From Massilia aurea (GTDB taxonomy: Bacteria > Pseudomonadota > Gammaproteobacteria > Burkholderiales > Burkholderiaceae_D), in contig NZ_JANUGZ010000007.1 of NCBI RefSeq assembly GCF_024753205.1, forward strand, positions 1 through 64,000: a stretch of 64,000 nt of DNA. Reading direction: 5' to 3'. The translations under genes were made by a program, and so were the position numbers. Positions within the stretch are counted from its first letter, which is position 1. The number at the start of each line of letters is the position of its first letter. This document shows, one piece after another, positions 51,453 to 60,773 of this stretch. Below the pieces are notes generated by a model. The model did no database searches and was not told the DNA's origin. It saw nothing but the letters and a program-made list of their open reading frames with translations.

Positions 51453-53876
51453 TTAGAAATCAAAGCCGGTATTCACGCCAACCGTACGGGGTGGCTTGTA
51501 CTGCGCCAGCCAAGGGCCGAAGCCGTTGAAGGCGCTGGTCTTGATCTTCTTGTCGCCGACGTTGCGCACGAAGGCGTCGACCCACCATTTGTCCTTCGCG
51601 TAGCGCAGGCCAAGGTCGGCGCTGGCGTAGGCTTTCTGGCGGTCTTCCGGACCCAGGTCGAACACACTCAGGCTGACTTCATCCTCGTAGCGCGCCGTGA
51701 TGCGCGGCACCAGGGTAGCACCATCAGCCAGGCGGAACGTGTGCTGGTACTGTACCGTGGTCGAGAACTTCGGTGCGTGCGGCAGCTTGTGACCGCTCAC
51801 GTCCAGGCAGGTCTCGATGCGGGTGTCGACCGTGCACGGTGGCAGCGCATAGTCGTTCGAGCCGGCGACCAGGTGACCCAGCTTGGTGTCGAGCACTGCC
51901 AGCGCGATCGACAGGCGGCCGTCTTTCCCGATACGGGCGGCGATCTCGGTTTCCAGGCCCGTGACCTTGGCGCCATCGGCATTCTCGATGGCCAGGCCAC
52001 GGCTGCCGTCGGAGAAGCTGACCGGCGAATTGAACTGGAAGTCCTTGAAGTCCATGTAGAACAGCGCGTTGTTGATACGCAGTGCGCCGTCCATGAACGT
52101 GCTCTTCGAACCGATCTCGAAGTTGGTCAGCGTCTCTGGCTGGTATGGCAAGCCGCGATCCTGCACGCCGCCGGCCTTGTAACCGGTCGACACGCTCGCA
52201 TACACCATATTGCTGCGGTCGATGTCGTAGTTCACGCGCACCAGGCCGGTGGCCTTGTTGTCGCTGTAGCGGCCATCGTTCGGCACGCCGGCCTGGTAGC
52301 CGTTGACCGGATCGCGCGGATCGATCTGCGGATTGAGCGGCAGTTGTGGCGCGCTGGCGTCGTACGCCCAGGTGTAGCCGCGGCCGCCAATGTGGACGCG
52401 CTTGTCGTGGGTGTAGCGCACGCCGCCGGTCAGGTGCCAGGCGTCGGTGATGTTCCAGGTGGCCTGGCCGAAGACGGCCGAGTTTTCCACGGTCTGGTCA
52501 GGCTGGATGAACGAGCCCTGCCATGCCACGGTGCCGTCTTCGGTGCCGTTCATGCCGCCGATGTCGAAGCGGATATTGTTTTTTTCCTTGCCGTAGTAGG
52601 CGCCGACCTGCCAGTCGATGACGCGCGCGCCGACCGACTGCAGCAGGACTTCGTGGCTGTAGCTGCGGTAGTTGGAGTCGGTCGTGGTGTGTTCCTGGAA
52701 CTTGCCGCCCGAGATGATCGAGGTCGGGAGGATCGTGCCGCCGTCCTGGTCGAAGCGCATGTCGCCGCTGTACTTGGACCAGCCGGCCACGTATTGCAGC
52801 GCGAGGTCAGGGCTGATGTCCCAGCTCAGGCGGCTGCGCACGTTGTCGCTGTCACGGTTGACCCATGGCGACGAATCGGACAGCGTCGACCAGTGGTCCT
52901 GGCCCGCCCGTGGCGTTTGCATCAGGTTGGCGCTTGGGGTGCCGCGGTCGATGAATTTTTCGTAGGCGATGTTCCAGCGCAGGTTCGGCGCCAGATGCCA
53001 CAGCAGCGACATGCGCGCTGCAGTCTGGTCCTGGGCGCTGTACTTGTCGCCGCCGGAGACGTAATTGTTCGGATTGATCGGGCGGAAGCCGGCAGCGGCG
53101 CCGCCGGCGGCCAGGTAGGCAGCGCGCTGTTGCGCGATCGACGGGTTCGGGAATTGCTGGTAATCGACGTAGCCGTCATGACGCTCGTGCACGACGGCAA
53201 AGCGCAGTGCTGCCGTTTCGGACAGCGGCACATTGACCGCACCGCGTGTGCCGATGCGGTTGTAGTCGCCGATACCGCCTTCAACATAGCCCGAGCGGCT
53301 GTTCAGCTCTGGCTTGACGGTCTGGATATTGACGGCGCCGACGGTGGAGTTGCGGCCCCACAGCGTGCCTTGCGGGCCGCGCAGCACTTCGATGCCTTCG
53401 ACGTCGAACAGCAGGGCAGTGGCGCCTTCGGCGCGTGGCGAATACACGTTGTCGACGAACGAAGCGACTTCAGGATCGGCGTATTCGGTCTTGGCGCTGT
53501 CGTTGCCGATGCCGCGCAGCGTCATCGTGGTTACGCCGTGGTCACCCTGGGCCGTGGCCTGGAAGCCCGGCACCAGTGCGACGACGTCGAGCAGGGTCTG
53601 GACATGGTTGTCGGCCAGCGTGGCGGCGGTCAGCGCGGTGACCGCGATCGGGGTGCGTTGCAGCGAGGTCGAGCGCTTGGTGGCGGTCACGACCACTTCG
53701 GCGATGCGGCCATTGTCGACGACTGCTGCCGGGGTGGCGGCGGCAGGCGACGCCGGATCGGCAGCCGATTGGGCCTGCGCCGTGCCGATGCTGGCGAGCA
53801 GCGTCAGGATGGCCAGGCGGATAGGGGCGGACGAGGGCGTACGGACCCCTGCCAGTTGGGGCGTCATGGTTGTCAT
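51453..53876 (-). CDS. TonB-dependent receptor of beta-glucan locus
   Basis: An 807-residue outer-membrane receptor. The signal peptide ends GTAQAQ near residue 36, followed by a linker and the TonB box IAEVVVTATKR. The plug domain is typical (TLLDVVALVPGFQATAQGD, EVLRGPQGTLWGRNSTVGAVNI), and the barrel ends VGVNTGFDF. Genes for a GH1, an MFS carrier and a GH9 enzyme follow, and a LacI regulator diverges with operators between, so cello-oligosaccharides or beta-glucans are the likely cargo. Confidence 0.92.
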   Translation of the reverse strand: MTTMTPQLAGVRTPSSAPIRLAILTLLASIGTAQAQSAADPASPAAATPAAVVDNGRIAEVVVTATKRSTSLQRTPIAVTALTAATLADNHVQTLLDVVALVPGFQATAQGDHGVTTMTLRGIGNDSAKTEYADPEVASFVDNVYSPRAEGATALLFDVEGIEVLRGPQGTLWGRNSTVGAVNIQTVKPELNSRSGYVEGGIGDYNRIGTRGAVNVPLSETAALRFAVVHERHDGYVDYQQFPNPSIAQQRAAYLAAGGAAAGFRPINPNNYVSGGDKYSAQDQTAARMSLLWHLAPNLRWNIAYEKFIDRGTPSANLMQTPRAGQDHWSTLSDSSPWVNRDSDNVRSRLSWDISPDLALQYVAGWSKYSGDMRFDQDGGTILPTSIISGGKFQEHTTTDSNYRSYSHEVLLQSVGARVIDWQVGAYYGKEKNNIRFDIGGMNGTEDGTVAWQGSFIQPDQTVENSAVFGQATWNITDAWHLTGGVRYTHDKRVHIGGRGYTWAYDASAPQLPLNPQIDPRDPVNGYQAGVPNDGRYSDNKATGLVRVNYDIDRSNMVYASVSTGYKAGGVQDRGLPYQPETLTNFEIGSKSTFMDGALRINNALFYMDFKDFQFNSPVSFSDGSRGLAIENADGAKVTGLETEIAARIGKDGRLSIALAVLDTKLGHLVAGSNDYALPPCTVDTRIETCLDVSGHKLPHAPKFSTTVQYQHTFRLADGATLVPRITARYEDEVSLSVFDLGPEDRQKAYASADLGLRYAKDKWWVDAFVRNVGDKKIKTSAFNGFGPWLAQYKPPRTVGVNTGFDF

Positions 53877-53926
53877 GCTTGTCTCCGATATAGTTTTATG
53901 GATGCTGCTTGCGTTAGGACTGATAA

Positions 53927-54058
53927 GAAATCGGTTTCATCAATCTTGAAAACGGTTTCATAGTAATTTCATCGGTAAAAAAATGTCAATTAGTATTTAT
54001 GATAGGGAGTAGCGGGTTTGTTGCAGGTCAACGACGGATTGTTCATGAAAGCGTTTCA
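53927..54058. promoter_or_regulatory. LacI-family operators in divergent promoter region
   Basis: Three dyads of the pattern GAAA-N3/4-TTTC are present: GAAATCGGTTTC (53927-53938), GAAAACGGTTTC (53948-53959, 21 bases from the first) and TGAAAGCGTTTCA (54046-54058). They lie between the receptor gene and the divergent LacI gene, so the regulator probably controls both. Confidence 0.78.
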
Positions 54059-54144
54059 TAAGCATCTTCCAGCGGCCGTTTTATGTGAAAGCTGCGTGAT
54101 ATACTTCAAGCAACAAATTGCCCCGGACCTGTCCAGAACGCTTC

Positions 54145-55155
54145 ATGAAAAACATCGATAGCGGTATCACCACGCTGTACCAGGTCGCCAGCAGGGCAGG
54201 CGTGTCGCCGGCGACCGTCTCGCGCTTTTTGAATGGCACCGCCAAGGTGTCGGACGACAAGCGGCGCACGATCGAGCGTGTCATCGATGAGCTCAACTAC
54301 AAACCCAACCGTCTGGCGCAAAGCCTCAAGATGGGCAGCACCAACACCATCGGCGTACTCACCCAGTCGCTCGAGAGTGGTTACTTCAACCGCGCCATGG
54401 TCGGCATCGAAGATGCGGTCAAGGCCTCTGGCTATGCGCTGTTGATCATGAGTGGCCACTGGCATGCCGACGAGGAAGCCGAGCGGGTCGAACTGCTGAT
54501 CGGGCGCCGCGTCGATGGCGTGGCGATCCTGACCGGCAATATGAGCGACAAGCAGATCCTCGACTTTTCGCGCCGCGTACCGATCGTGGCGTTCGGGCGC
54601 GAAGTGCAGGGCGAGCGCACACAGGCGTTTTGCCTGGACAACTACGGCGGCGCCTGCGAAGCGGTGGAATACCTGATCAGCCAGGGGCACCGGCGCATCG
54701 CCCATATTGCCGGGCCACCCGATCATCGCGACGCACGCGAACGCCTGGCGGGCTACAACGACACACTGGCCAAACACGGCATCGCAAGCGACCCACGGCT
54801 GGTCGTGACGGGCGACTTCAGCGAGTCCAGCGGTTTGCTGGCGCTGAACAGCCTGCTGGTGGCCAATGTCCGTTTCAGCGCGATCTTCGCGGCCAACGAT
54901 TTGACTGCATATGGCGCGCGCCTGGCCCTGTACCGCCGCAATATCCGCGTACCCGAAGACATCTCGCTGGTCGGGTTCGACGATCTGGAAAGCTCGATGT
55001 ACACGACGCCGCCGCTGACCACCGTGCGCCAGCCGCTGTATGAAGTCGGCACCGGGATCGGGCGGCGCATGCTGGCGATGCTGGGGCATCAGCAACCGGC
55101 GGCCGATGTGCCGGGGTTGAGTCTTGTTGTGCGGGAGTCGGTGCGGCTGGTGTAA
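54145..55155 (+). CDS. LacI family transcriptional regulator
   Basis: A 336-residue repressor-type protein. The N-terminal helix-turn-helix reads TLYQVASRAGVSPATVSRFLNGTAKVS, followed by the hinge and a periplasmic-binding-protein-like sugar domain (GVLTQSLESGYFNRAMVGIEDA, VDGVAILTGN, SLVGFDDLESSMYTTPPLTTVRQP). The start at MKNIDSG places the HTH at the usual distance from the N-terminus; a start at 54118 adds nine residues. It diverges from the TonB receptor gene, with three LacI-type operators between them, so it is the likely local regulator of the beta-glucan genes. Confidence 0.93.
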   Translation: MKNIDSGITTLYQVASRAGVSPATVSRFLNGTAKVSDDKRRTIERVIDELNYKPNRLAQSLKMGSTNTIGVLTQSLESGYFNRAMVGIEDAVKASGYALLIMSGHWHADEEAERVELLIGRRVDGVAILTGNMSDKQILDFSRRVPIVAFGREVQGERTQAFCLDNYGGACEAVEYLISQGHRRIAHIAGPPDHRDARERLAGYNDTLAKHGIASDPRLVVTGDFSESSGLLALNSLLVANVRFSAIFAANDLTAYGARLALYRRNIRVPEDISLVGFDDLESSMYTTPPLTTVRQPLYEVGTGIGRRMLAMLGHQQPAADVPGLSLVVRESVRLV

Positions 55156-55192
55156 GCGCCATTTTGCAGGCTTGCTCAAGTGACTTCATAAA

Positions 55193-55314
55193 AATAGCTT
55201 GCTATTAAATAGCGAGCTATGTAATATGCTGTTCATGGCAGCGCCGAACGTACCCCGGAACGGGCGAGCGGGTCGGCGGGCCAAGGCAGCAACCCATTTA
55301 AATAGCGCGCTATA
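55193..55314 (+). promoter_or_regulatory. Three AATAGC-N2-GCTAT boxes upstream of ohr
   Basis: AATAGCTTGCTATT (55193-55206), AATAGCGAGCTATG (55208-55221) and AATAGCGCGCTATA (55301-55314) are dyads of the OhrR/MarR type. The first two are adjacent and the third lies 55 bases before the ohr start. No ohrR gene is nearby. Confidence 0.7.
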
Positions 55315-55368
55315 TAATAGCGTTAAACAGTTCGGCGGGCATCCGCCACCCTTTCAAGGAGTCTCATC

Positions 55369-55794
55369 ATGGCAATCGAAAACGTTCTCTACCGCGCCAA
55401 CGCCACCGCAACGGGTGGCCGCGAAGGCCGCGCCGTGTCGTCGGACAGCGCACTGGATGTGAAGCTGACCACCCCAAAAGAACTCGGTGGTAATGGCCTG
55501 GCTGGCACGAACCCTGAGCAGCTGTTCGCTGCAGGCTACTCGGCCTGCTTCCTGGGCGCGATGAAATTCGTCGCCAACCGCGACAAGCTGAAGATTTCGC
55601 CGGACGTCGCGGTGGAAGGCACGGTCGGCATCGGCCCGATCCCGACCGGCTTCGGCATCGAAGTCCTGCTCAAGATCAGCCTGCCAGGCGTGCCGGCCGA
55701 TGAAGCGCAAACGCTGATCGACCGCGCGCACATCGTGTGCCCGTATTCGAACGCGACCCGCGGCAATATCGATGTGACGCTGCAACTGGTGTAA
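55369..55794 (+). CDS. ohr: Organic hydroperoxide resistance protein Ohr
   Basis: A 141-residue thiol peroxidase that reduces organic and fatty-acid hydroperoxides. The two catalytic cysteines are C60 in AAGYSACFLGAMKFV and C124 in HIVCPYSNATRGN. The conserved Arg and Glu segments GGREGRAVSSD and NPEQLF are present. AAGGAG lies before the start. Expression is likely repressed by an OhrR-type regulator acting at the three upstream boxes. Confidence 0.94.
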   Translation: MAIENVLYRANATATGGREGRAVSSDSALDVKLTTPKELGGNGLAGTNPEQLFAAGYSACFLGAMKFVANRDKLKISPDVAVEGTVGIGPIPTGFGIEVLLKISLPGVPADEAQTLIDRAHIVCPYSNATRGNIDVTLQLV

Positions 55795-55833
55795 GACATG
55801 GCTGCCTGGGAAACCAGGATGGTGTCGATGACG

Positions 55834-55863
55834 AAAAAGGCTGCCCGAGGGCAGCCTTTTTTT
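55834..55863 (+). terminator. Terminator after ohr
   Basis: AAAAAGGCTGCCC-GA-GGGCAGCCTTTTTTT is a perfect GC stem with a T-run, about 40 bases past the ohr stop. Confidence 0.92.
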
Positions 55864-56381
55864 GTGCCGCTGCACGAAAAATATGCGGTACTTTCAAGCA
55901 GTGATTTAACAATTGGTGCAGGCATGGTCTGTTTGACCTGACACAATCATTTTATTTCCCAACAAAAATCTTCATGTGGCTCTTTGCTTTGCTGAGCAGG
56001 CGATTCAGACACCGCAAAAACATCGATATCCGGCGCATTTTGGTGCGATGCATCAAATGCTTGCCTGCAAACTGCAATCGCCTTGCAACGCAAGGAGCGC
56101 AATAAATCGTTGCATATCCTTTGCTTTACAAGCTTTTCGCCTGCTAAATGATATGTAATCGCTATCGTCTGATGTGTTCAAGCTAATGGTTTCGACTTTT
56201 ATGTGTGAGTGCAAAACAACGGTTGAAAATATTTTTCCGCTCAGAAAACCATAGCGAAAAAAGGTGTTTAGAATTGCGGTCCATCAGATGCCTCAAGTAA
56301 ATATTCTACGCGCGGCTGGCGTCTGAAGAGCACTTTGCCAATCCTTTGACACCTCAATAAATTTAACATTTCACCGCTTTC
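55864..56381 (+). other. AT-rich gap between ohr and MFS gene
   Basis: No gene with a ribosome site is present over about 500 bases. The section is markedly AT-richer than its neighbours and has several AAAAAT/ATTTTT words, but no clear operator or hairpin was found. It presumably holds the MFS promoter. Confidence 0.4.
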
Positions 56382-57542
56382 ATGCACACCTCTGTTTCTG
56401 CGCCGCGCCGTTCGTCGTTTGTCCTTGTACAAGCCCAGCAATATTCCCTGCCACTCGTCTTCGCGCTGTTTGGCCTGATCATGGGATCGTGGGCTGGCCG
56501 CATTCCCGCGCTGGCTGCCGGCGTCAATGTGTCGCATGCGGCGCTGTCGATGGTGCTGGTTTGTGGTGGCCTGGGCGCCGTGCTGTCGTATCCGGTCTCG
56601 TCGTTCATGATGAAACGCTTCGGCGCCCGCAAGACCATTCTGCTCGCGGGCCTGGCGCTGCTGAGCGTGCTGGTGTCGATCGGCATGGCGCCGACCGTGC
56701 CGCGCCTGATGATGTCGGTGCTGATGCTTGGCGTGACCGCCAGCATCTTCGATGTGGCAATGAATTCGGCGGCAGCGCGCCGCGAAAAAGTCAGCGGCAA
56801 GTCGGAAATGTCGCGCCTGCATGGCTTGTGCTGCGCTGGCGGTCTGGTGGGCGCCACGCTGGGCAGCCTGATGGCCAGCCTCAAGATTGCACCGGCAACC
56901 CATTTCCTGATGCTGGCCGGTCCATTGGCCGTCGTGCTGTGGATGGCCTACAGTGTGCTGGAAGCGGATGAAGTCGGTGTCCAGGTCGAGAAGAAATCGT
57001 TTGCATTGCCACGCGGTCCGCTGGTGCTGCTAGGTCTGCTGGGCTTCTTCGGTTCGATGGCTGAAGGCAGTATCGCTGACTGGAGCGGCATGTTCCTCAA
57101 AGAACACTTTGGTGCGTCGGATGGTCTGGCGCCGCTGTCGCTGTCCGCTTTCTCGGTGATGATGCTGATCTCGCGCATGTTCGGCGACAAACTGAAAGAA
57201 CGCCATGGCGCCAAGCGCCTGGTCAGCACCGGCGCCATGATCGCGGCCGCCGGCCTGTTCTTCGCGGTGCTGGCCCCGAACGCCTATGTAGCGCTGATCG
57301 GTTTCGCTGTTGCGGGTGTTGGCCTGGCGCTGGTGTTCCCGTTCGTGTTCAGCGCGGCTGGTGCACAAGGCCCTGCAGCCCTGGCTGCGGTGGCGAGCAT
57401 GGCGTACAGCGGCAGCCTCATGGGCCCGCCTGCCATCGGCGCCGTCGCGCACTTTATTGGCATGCAGGCAGCCATTGCCTACATCGGCGGCCTGTCGATC
57501 GTGATCGCAATGGTGGCGTGCCGCACCCGCATGCTGAAGTGA
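56382..57542 (+). CDS. MFS transporter (YbjJ-like)
   Basis: A 386-residue permease with about twelve helices. SWAGRIPALAAGVNVSHAALS (helix 1-2), ASIFDVAMNSAAARREKVSGK (between helices 4 and 5) and GFFGSMAEGSIADWSGMFLKEHFG (near helix 7) are typical of the YbjJ/sugar-MFS group, in which AEG.xADW lies in the pore. Substrate is unknown. It converges with the AraC regulator downstream, with a bidirectional terminator between. Confidence 0.85.
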   Translation: MHTSVSAPRRSSFVLVQAQQYSLPLVFALFGLIMGSWAGRIPALAAGVNVSHAALSMVLVCGGLGAVLSYPVSSFMMKRFGARKTILLAGLALLSVLVSIGMAPTVPRLMMSVLMLGVTASIFDVAMNSAAARREKVSGKSEMSRLHGLCCAGGLVGATLGSLMASLKIAPATHFLMLAGPLAVVLWMAYSVLEADEVGVQVEKKSFALPRGPLVLLGLLGFFGSMAEGSIADWSGMFLKEHFGASDGLAPLSLSAFSVMMLISRMFGDKLKERHGAKRLVSTGAMIAAAGLFFAVLAPNAYVALIGFAVAGVGLALVFPFVFSAAGAQGPAALAAVASMAYSGSLMGPPAIGAVAHFIGMQAAIAYIGGLSIVIAMVACRTRMLK

Positions 57543-57591
57543 GTTGCGTGCGCTGCGGCCTGGATGGCCGCATGCATGAGCTGCAAACACA

Positions 57592-57624
57592 AACGCAGAC
57601 GGCGCCGCAAGGCCCGTCTGCGTT
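57592..57624. terminator. Terminator between converging genes
   Basis: AACGCAGACGG (57592-57602) pairs with CCGTCTGCGTT (57614-57624) as a perfect 11-bp stem between the MFS and AraC gene ends; the right side continues GTCGTTTC. Confidence 0.75.
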
Positions 57625-57636
57625 GTCGTTTCTGGA

Positions 57637-58461
57637 TCAGCCCGCTGCTTGCTTGAGCCACTCGCGCGGCGAGGCGCCCATCATGGTCGTAAAGGCGCGC
57701 GTGAACGTGGACGGGCTGGTATAGCCGGCGCGGCTGCTGACCTGCTTGACCGGCATGCCCTGGCGCAGCAGGCGGCTGCCGACGCCGATGCGCCAGCGCG
57801 TCAGGTATTCGCCCGGCGGCATGCCCATCACATCGCGGAAGCGTTCGGTGAATGCGGCGCGCGACATGCAGGCTACCTTGGCCAGCGATTGCAGGCTCCA
57901 TGGCTCATGCGGGCGCTCGTGGATGGCCGTCAGGGCCAGCGACAACTGGCGGTCCGACAGGCCGGCGAGCAGGCCCAGCGACAGGCGCCCACTGTCGAAT
58001 TCGCGCCGAATCACCTGGATCAGCAACACATCGCACAGGCGATCCAGGATAACTTCGCGGCCCGGCTCGGCCTGGCTGGCTTCGCTGAACAGCAGGTCGA
58101 GCGTCGAGCGCAGTCCGGCAATTTCGCTCAGCGGCATGACCAGGCAGTTGGGCAGCACGCGCGACAGCGGATTGCTCATTTCGTCCTGAAACTGGATGTG
58201 CGCGCACAGCAGGTTGGCGGTGTGGCCAGGATGCACGTGCAAACGGTGGCTGGCGCCGCGCGGATAGAACAGCAGCGACGGTTCGGTGACGGTGATGACC
58301 TCGCCATCGTCATGGATGAAATCGACCGGTCCTTCGCGCACCACGTGCAGCTGACCGGAGACACCGTTTTCGGTGAATTGATTGGTATCGCAAAACGCGC
58401 CGTTATAGAAAATACGGGCGTTGAATGAATGGCGACCGACCAGTGATGACAGTTTGTCCAT
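57637..58461 (-). CDS. AraC family regulator (cupin-6 type)
   Basis: A 274-residue regulator. The N-terminal half is a cupin (GQLHVVREGPVDFIHDDGE, SLLFYPRGASHRLHVHPGHTANLL) with paired His, and the C-terminal half has two AraC helix-turn-helix motifs (WSLQSLAKVACMSRAAFTERF and MPVKQVSSRAGYTSPSTFTRAF). Members of the AraC_binding/cupin-6 class often activate neighbouring efflux genes. It faces the MFS gene and a perfect 16-bp palindrome lies 16 bases upstream of its start. Confidence 0.92.
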   Translation of the reverse strand: MDKLSSLVGRHSFNARIFYNGAFCDTNQFTENGVSGQLHVVREGPVDFIHDDGEVITVTEPSLLFYPRGASHRLHVHPGHTANLLCAHIQFQDEMSNPLSRVLPNCLVMPLSEIAGLRSTLDLLFSEASQAEPGREVILDRLCDVLLIQVIRREFDSGRLSLGLLAGLSDRQLSLALTAIHERPHEPWSLQSLAKVACMSRAAFTERFRDVMGMPPGEYLTRWRIGVGSRLLRQGMPVKQVSSRAGYTSPSTFTRAFTTMMGASPREWLKQAAG

Positions 58462-58476
58462 GACAGTACGATTTAG

Positions 58477-58492
58477 ATAGATAGCTATCTAT
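58477..58492. promoter_or_regulatory. Perfect 16-bp palindrome upstream of AraC gene
   Basis: ATAGATAGCTATCTAT is a perfect palindrome 16 bases before the AraC start and is a probable operator. It shares the TAGCTA core with the ohr boxes. The rest of the 440-base gap up to nudC shows no gene. Confidence 0.7.
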
Positions 58493-58903
58493 TCTGGACG
58501 AAAAGCGCTATTTCTGTGTGGAAATTGGTGACATTTTCAGCGCGAATACAACGCTTTCTAGACGCCAGAGTCCAACTATTTTCCCTAATAAATTAATGAC
58601 TTACACAACAATCAATGAGGCAAAAGTCAGAGCGCGCGTCGGCAAATTGCAACATAACCTGACTAGACAACTTCCAGGGCGATTTCGTTAATGACATCGG
58701 GTCAAGAGCAGTTCAAGGCGCCAGTGCGTCGCATGCCGGCAACGCCGATGTAAAGCATCCACAATTGAAATAGCGCGTCTATTGAAGGCGCGCTGGCCTG
58801 CGTCCATCACGTTGGCCGGGTCGGTCAACGGGCATGGGGGCACCAAATCCCGAACCGTGAAAGGCAGTATCATTTAGCGATCTCATTGACCACCTCATCG
58901 ACC

Positions 58904-59725
58904 ATGCTGCATACGCCTGCTTCCTTCACGCCACTGTTTGCGCCGCATCCCGATCCGGCGCCGCTGAACTTCCTGTTCCACAAGGGACAATTGCTGGTGC
59001 GTGAAGACGGGCCGGCGCTGCCCGACGTCGCCGTGCTCGAACAGGTCGGCGCCCTGCGCGAACACCTGCAGCCGCTCGGCCTGCTCGATGGCCGGTATTG
59101 CCAGACCGGCTGGCTCGATGCCGAACCCGCGCTGCCGGCAGGCTATGCGTGGCGCGGCCTGCGCGCACTGTTTGGTGTGATGGACGAGTCGCTGGTGGGC
59201 CTCGCCGGTCGCGCCGCCCAGGTCGCGGAATGGGCACGTACCCATCGCTTCTGCGGCGTGTGCGGCAGCGGCACGGTGCTGGCCACCGGCGAGCGTTGCT
59301 TCAAGTGTCCGCAGTGCGGTCACATGGCCTATCCGCGCATCTCGCCGGCCATGATGGTATTGATCCGCAAGGGCGACCAGGTGCTGCTGGCCAAGCACGT
59401 ACTGCATGCCACGCAGCGCTTCGTGCCGCTGGCGGGCTTTCTGGAAGCGGGCGAGTCGATCGAAGAATGCATCACGCGCGAAGTGTTCGAGGAGGTCGGA
59501 CTGCGTGTGCACAATCCGCGCTATTTCGCCAGCCAGTCGTGGCCGTTCCCGCATTCGCTGATGCTGGCCTTCACGGCCGATTATCTCGACGGCGAGATCC
59601 GCGTGGACCCGGCTGAAATCGCCGAGGCGCGCTGGTTCGGCCCGGGTGACGAGTGGCCGGAGCGGATACCGCAGATGTCGATCTCGAGCGTGCTGATCGA
59701 CGCGCACCGGCCACCCGGCACGTAA
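58904..59725 (+). CDS. nudC: NADH pyrophosphatase
   Basis: A 273-residue Nudix hydrolase that splits NADH or NAD-capped RNA. It has a zinc ribbon (CGVCGSGTVLATGERCFKCPQCG, about 117-139) followed by the Nudix box GFLEAGESIEECITREVFEEVGL with the REVFEEVG catalytic core, then SQSWPFPHSLMLAFTADYLDGE, the NudC-specific NAD motif SQPWPFPxS. The ATG at 58904 is preferred over the TTG at 58886 since homologues begin near MLHTPASF. Confidence 0.92.
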   Translation: MLHTPASFTPLFAPHPDPAPLNFLFHKGQLLVREDGPALPDVAVLEQVGALREHLQPLGLLDGRYCQTGWLDAEPALPAGYAWRGLRALFGVMDESLVGLAGRAAQVAEWARTHRFCGVCGSGTVLATGERCFKCPQCGHMAYPRISPAMMVLIRKGDQVLLAKHVLHATQRFVPLAGFLEAGESIEECITREVFEEVGLRVHNPRYFASQSWPFPHSLMLAFTADYLDGEIRVDPAEIAEARWFGPGDEWPERIPQMSISSVLIDAHRPPGT

Positions 59726-59739
59726 CGCCTGGCGTGGCG

Positions 59740-60630
59740 TTACGGCGCCGGTGCCCCGGCCACCGCCGGCCGGCCATCGCCCGGAGCAGGTGAGCGCGCC
59801 ACGGTCTGCCCTGGCTGCACCGAAGCCGGCTTGGTGCCGGTGCTGCGCAGGTTGATGGTGTTCTGCAGGATGTCGAACCAGAATGGCGCGCCGAACAGCG
59901 TCGTGCTGGCGGTGATCAGCCAGCCGGATACCTGCAGCGCGAAGCTGGCGTCGAGCACCGGCGGGAAGCTGGTCCAGCCGATCGGCAGCGCCGCCAGCCC
60001 ATTTGCCAGCTTTGCATCCACCGCGCCAGGCACCGCGTCAATGCCGGCAGCCAGGGTCGGATGCTGCCACAGTGTCTGAAACAGGTGGATGCTGTCGATA
60101 TTGAGCAGGATCGCCAGCAGCAGCGCCAGCAGGAACGACATGAGCAACTGGCGCCGCTTGTAGGTGCCTGCCAGGCGCTCCATGGTGCTGTCGAACCAGC
60201 CCCCCAGCGCCGCCTGGAAACGCTGCATGTCGCCGCCGGTTTGCACGTACAGCGTGTCCAGCGTGCGCCGCAATTGCGGATCGGGCACGGCGGCAATGGC
60301 GCTGTCGAGCGCTGCGCCGCCGGTACGGATGGCGTCGATCAGGGCCAGCGCGAAGTTGGCCGGTTGGATGTAGGATGGACCGGGGTTCGGTGGCGCGTGC
60401 GGGTCGGCGAAATCGGTGCGCGTACTGATCAATTGGTGTGCGTACAAGGCCCGTGCGGCGCCAGTGAACTCGGGGTCGCGCAGCATGCGCTGGATGCAGG
60501 CGCGCAGCATGTGAGCGCGCAGGCTGAACACGGCCGACAAGGACTCCTGCAAGGTGGTGACGGTCAGCGCCAGGGAGCCGTAGCAAAAGGCCATGCCGAT
60601 GACCACTTCCAGTACCGTGCTGCTGAACAT
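59740..60630 (-). CDS. Hypothetical multi-span membrane protein
   Basis: A 296-residue protein with about three clear helices: near residues 8-30 (VVIGMAFCYGSLALTVTTLQESL), near 163-183 (LLMSFLLALLLAILLNIDSIHL) and around 233-252 (LQVSGWLITASTTLFGAPFWF). A large soluble portion lies between the first and second. The tail is Pro/Gly/Ala-rich (QPGQTVARSPAPGDGRPAVAG). No known domain was recognised. It converges with nudC, 14 bases apart. Confidence 0.68.
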   Translation of the reverse strand: MFSSTVLEVVIGMAFCYGSLALTVTTLQESLSAVFSLRAHMLRACIQRMLRDPEFTGAARALYAHQLISTRTDFADPHAPPNPGPSYIQPANFALALIDAIRTGGAALDSAIAAVPDPQLRRTLDTLYVQTGGDMQRFQAALGGWFDSTMERLAGTYKRRQLLMSFLLALLLAILLNIDSIHLFQTLWQHPTLAAGIDAVPGAVDAKLANGLAALPIGWTSFPPVLDASFALQVSGWLITASTTLFGAPFWFDILQNTINLRSTGTKPASVQPGQTVARSPAPGDGRPAVAGAPAP

Positions 60631-60773
60631 GGCGCTCTCCGTGAATGGGTAATGTATTCAACGTTATGAGATATGTCGCATGCAGCAGATGATTTAGCGC
60701 AAGAATAGGCCTACCCCGACCGGGGCCAGACGTTTTCTATATACTGGCGGCAATCGTTATTTTAGGGTGCACC

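Noticed and set aside
51441..53963. Long plus-strand frame opposite the beta-glucan TonB receptor
   Set aside because: No domain or start signals; antisense shadow of the receptor.
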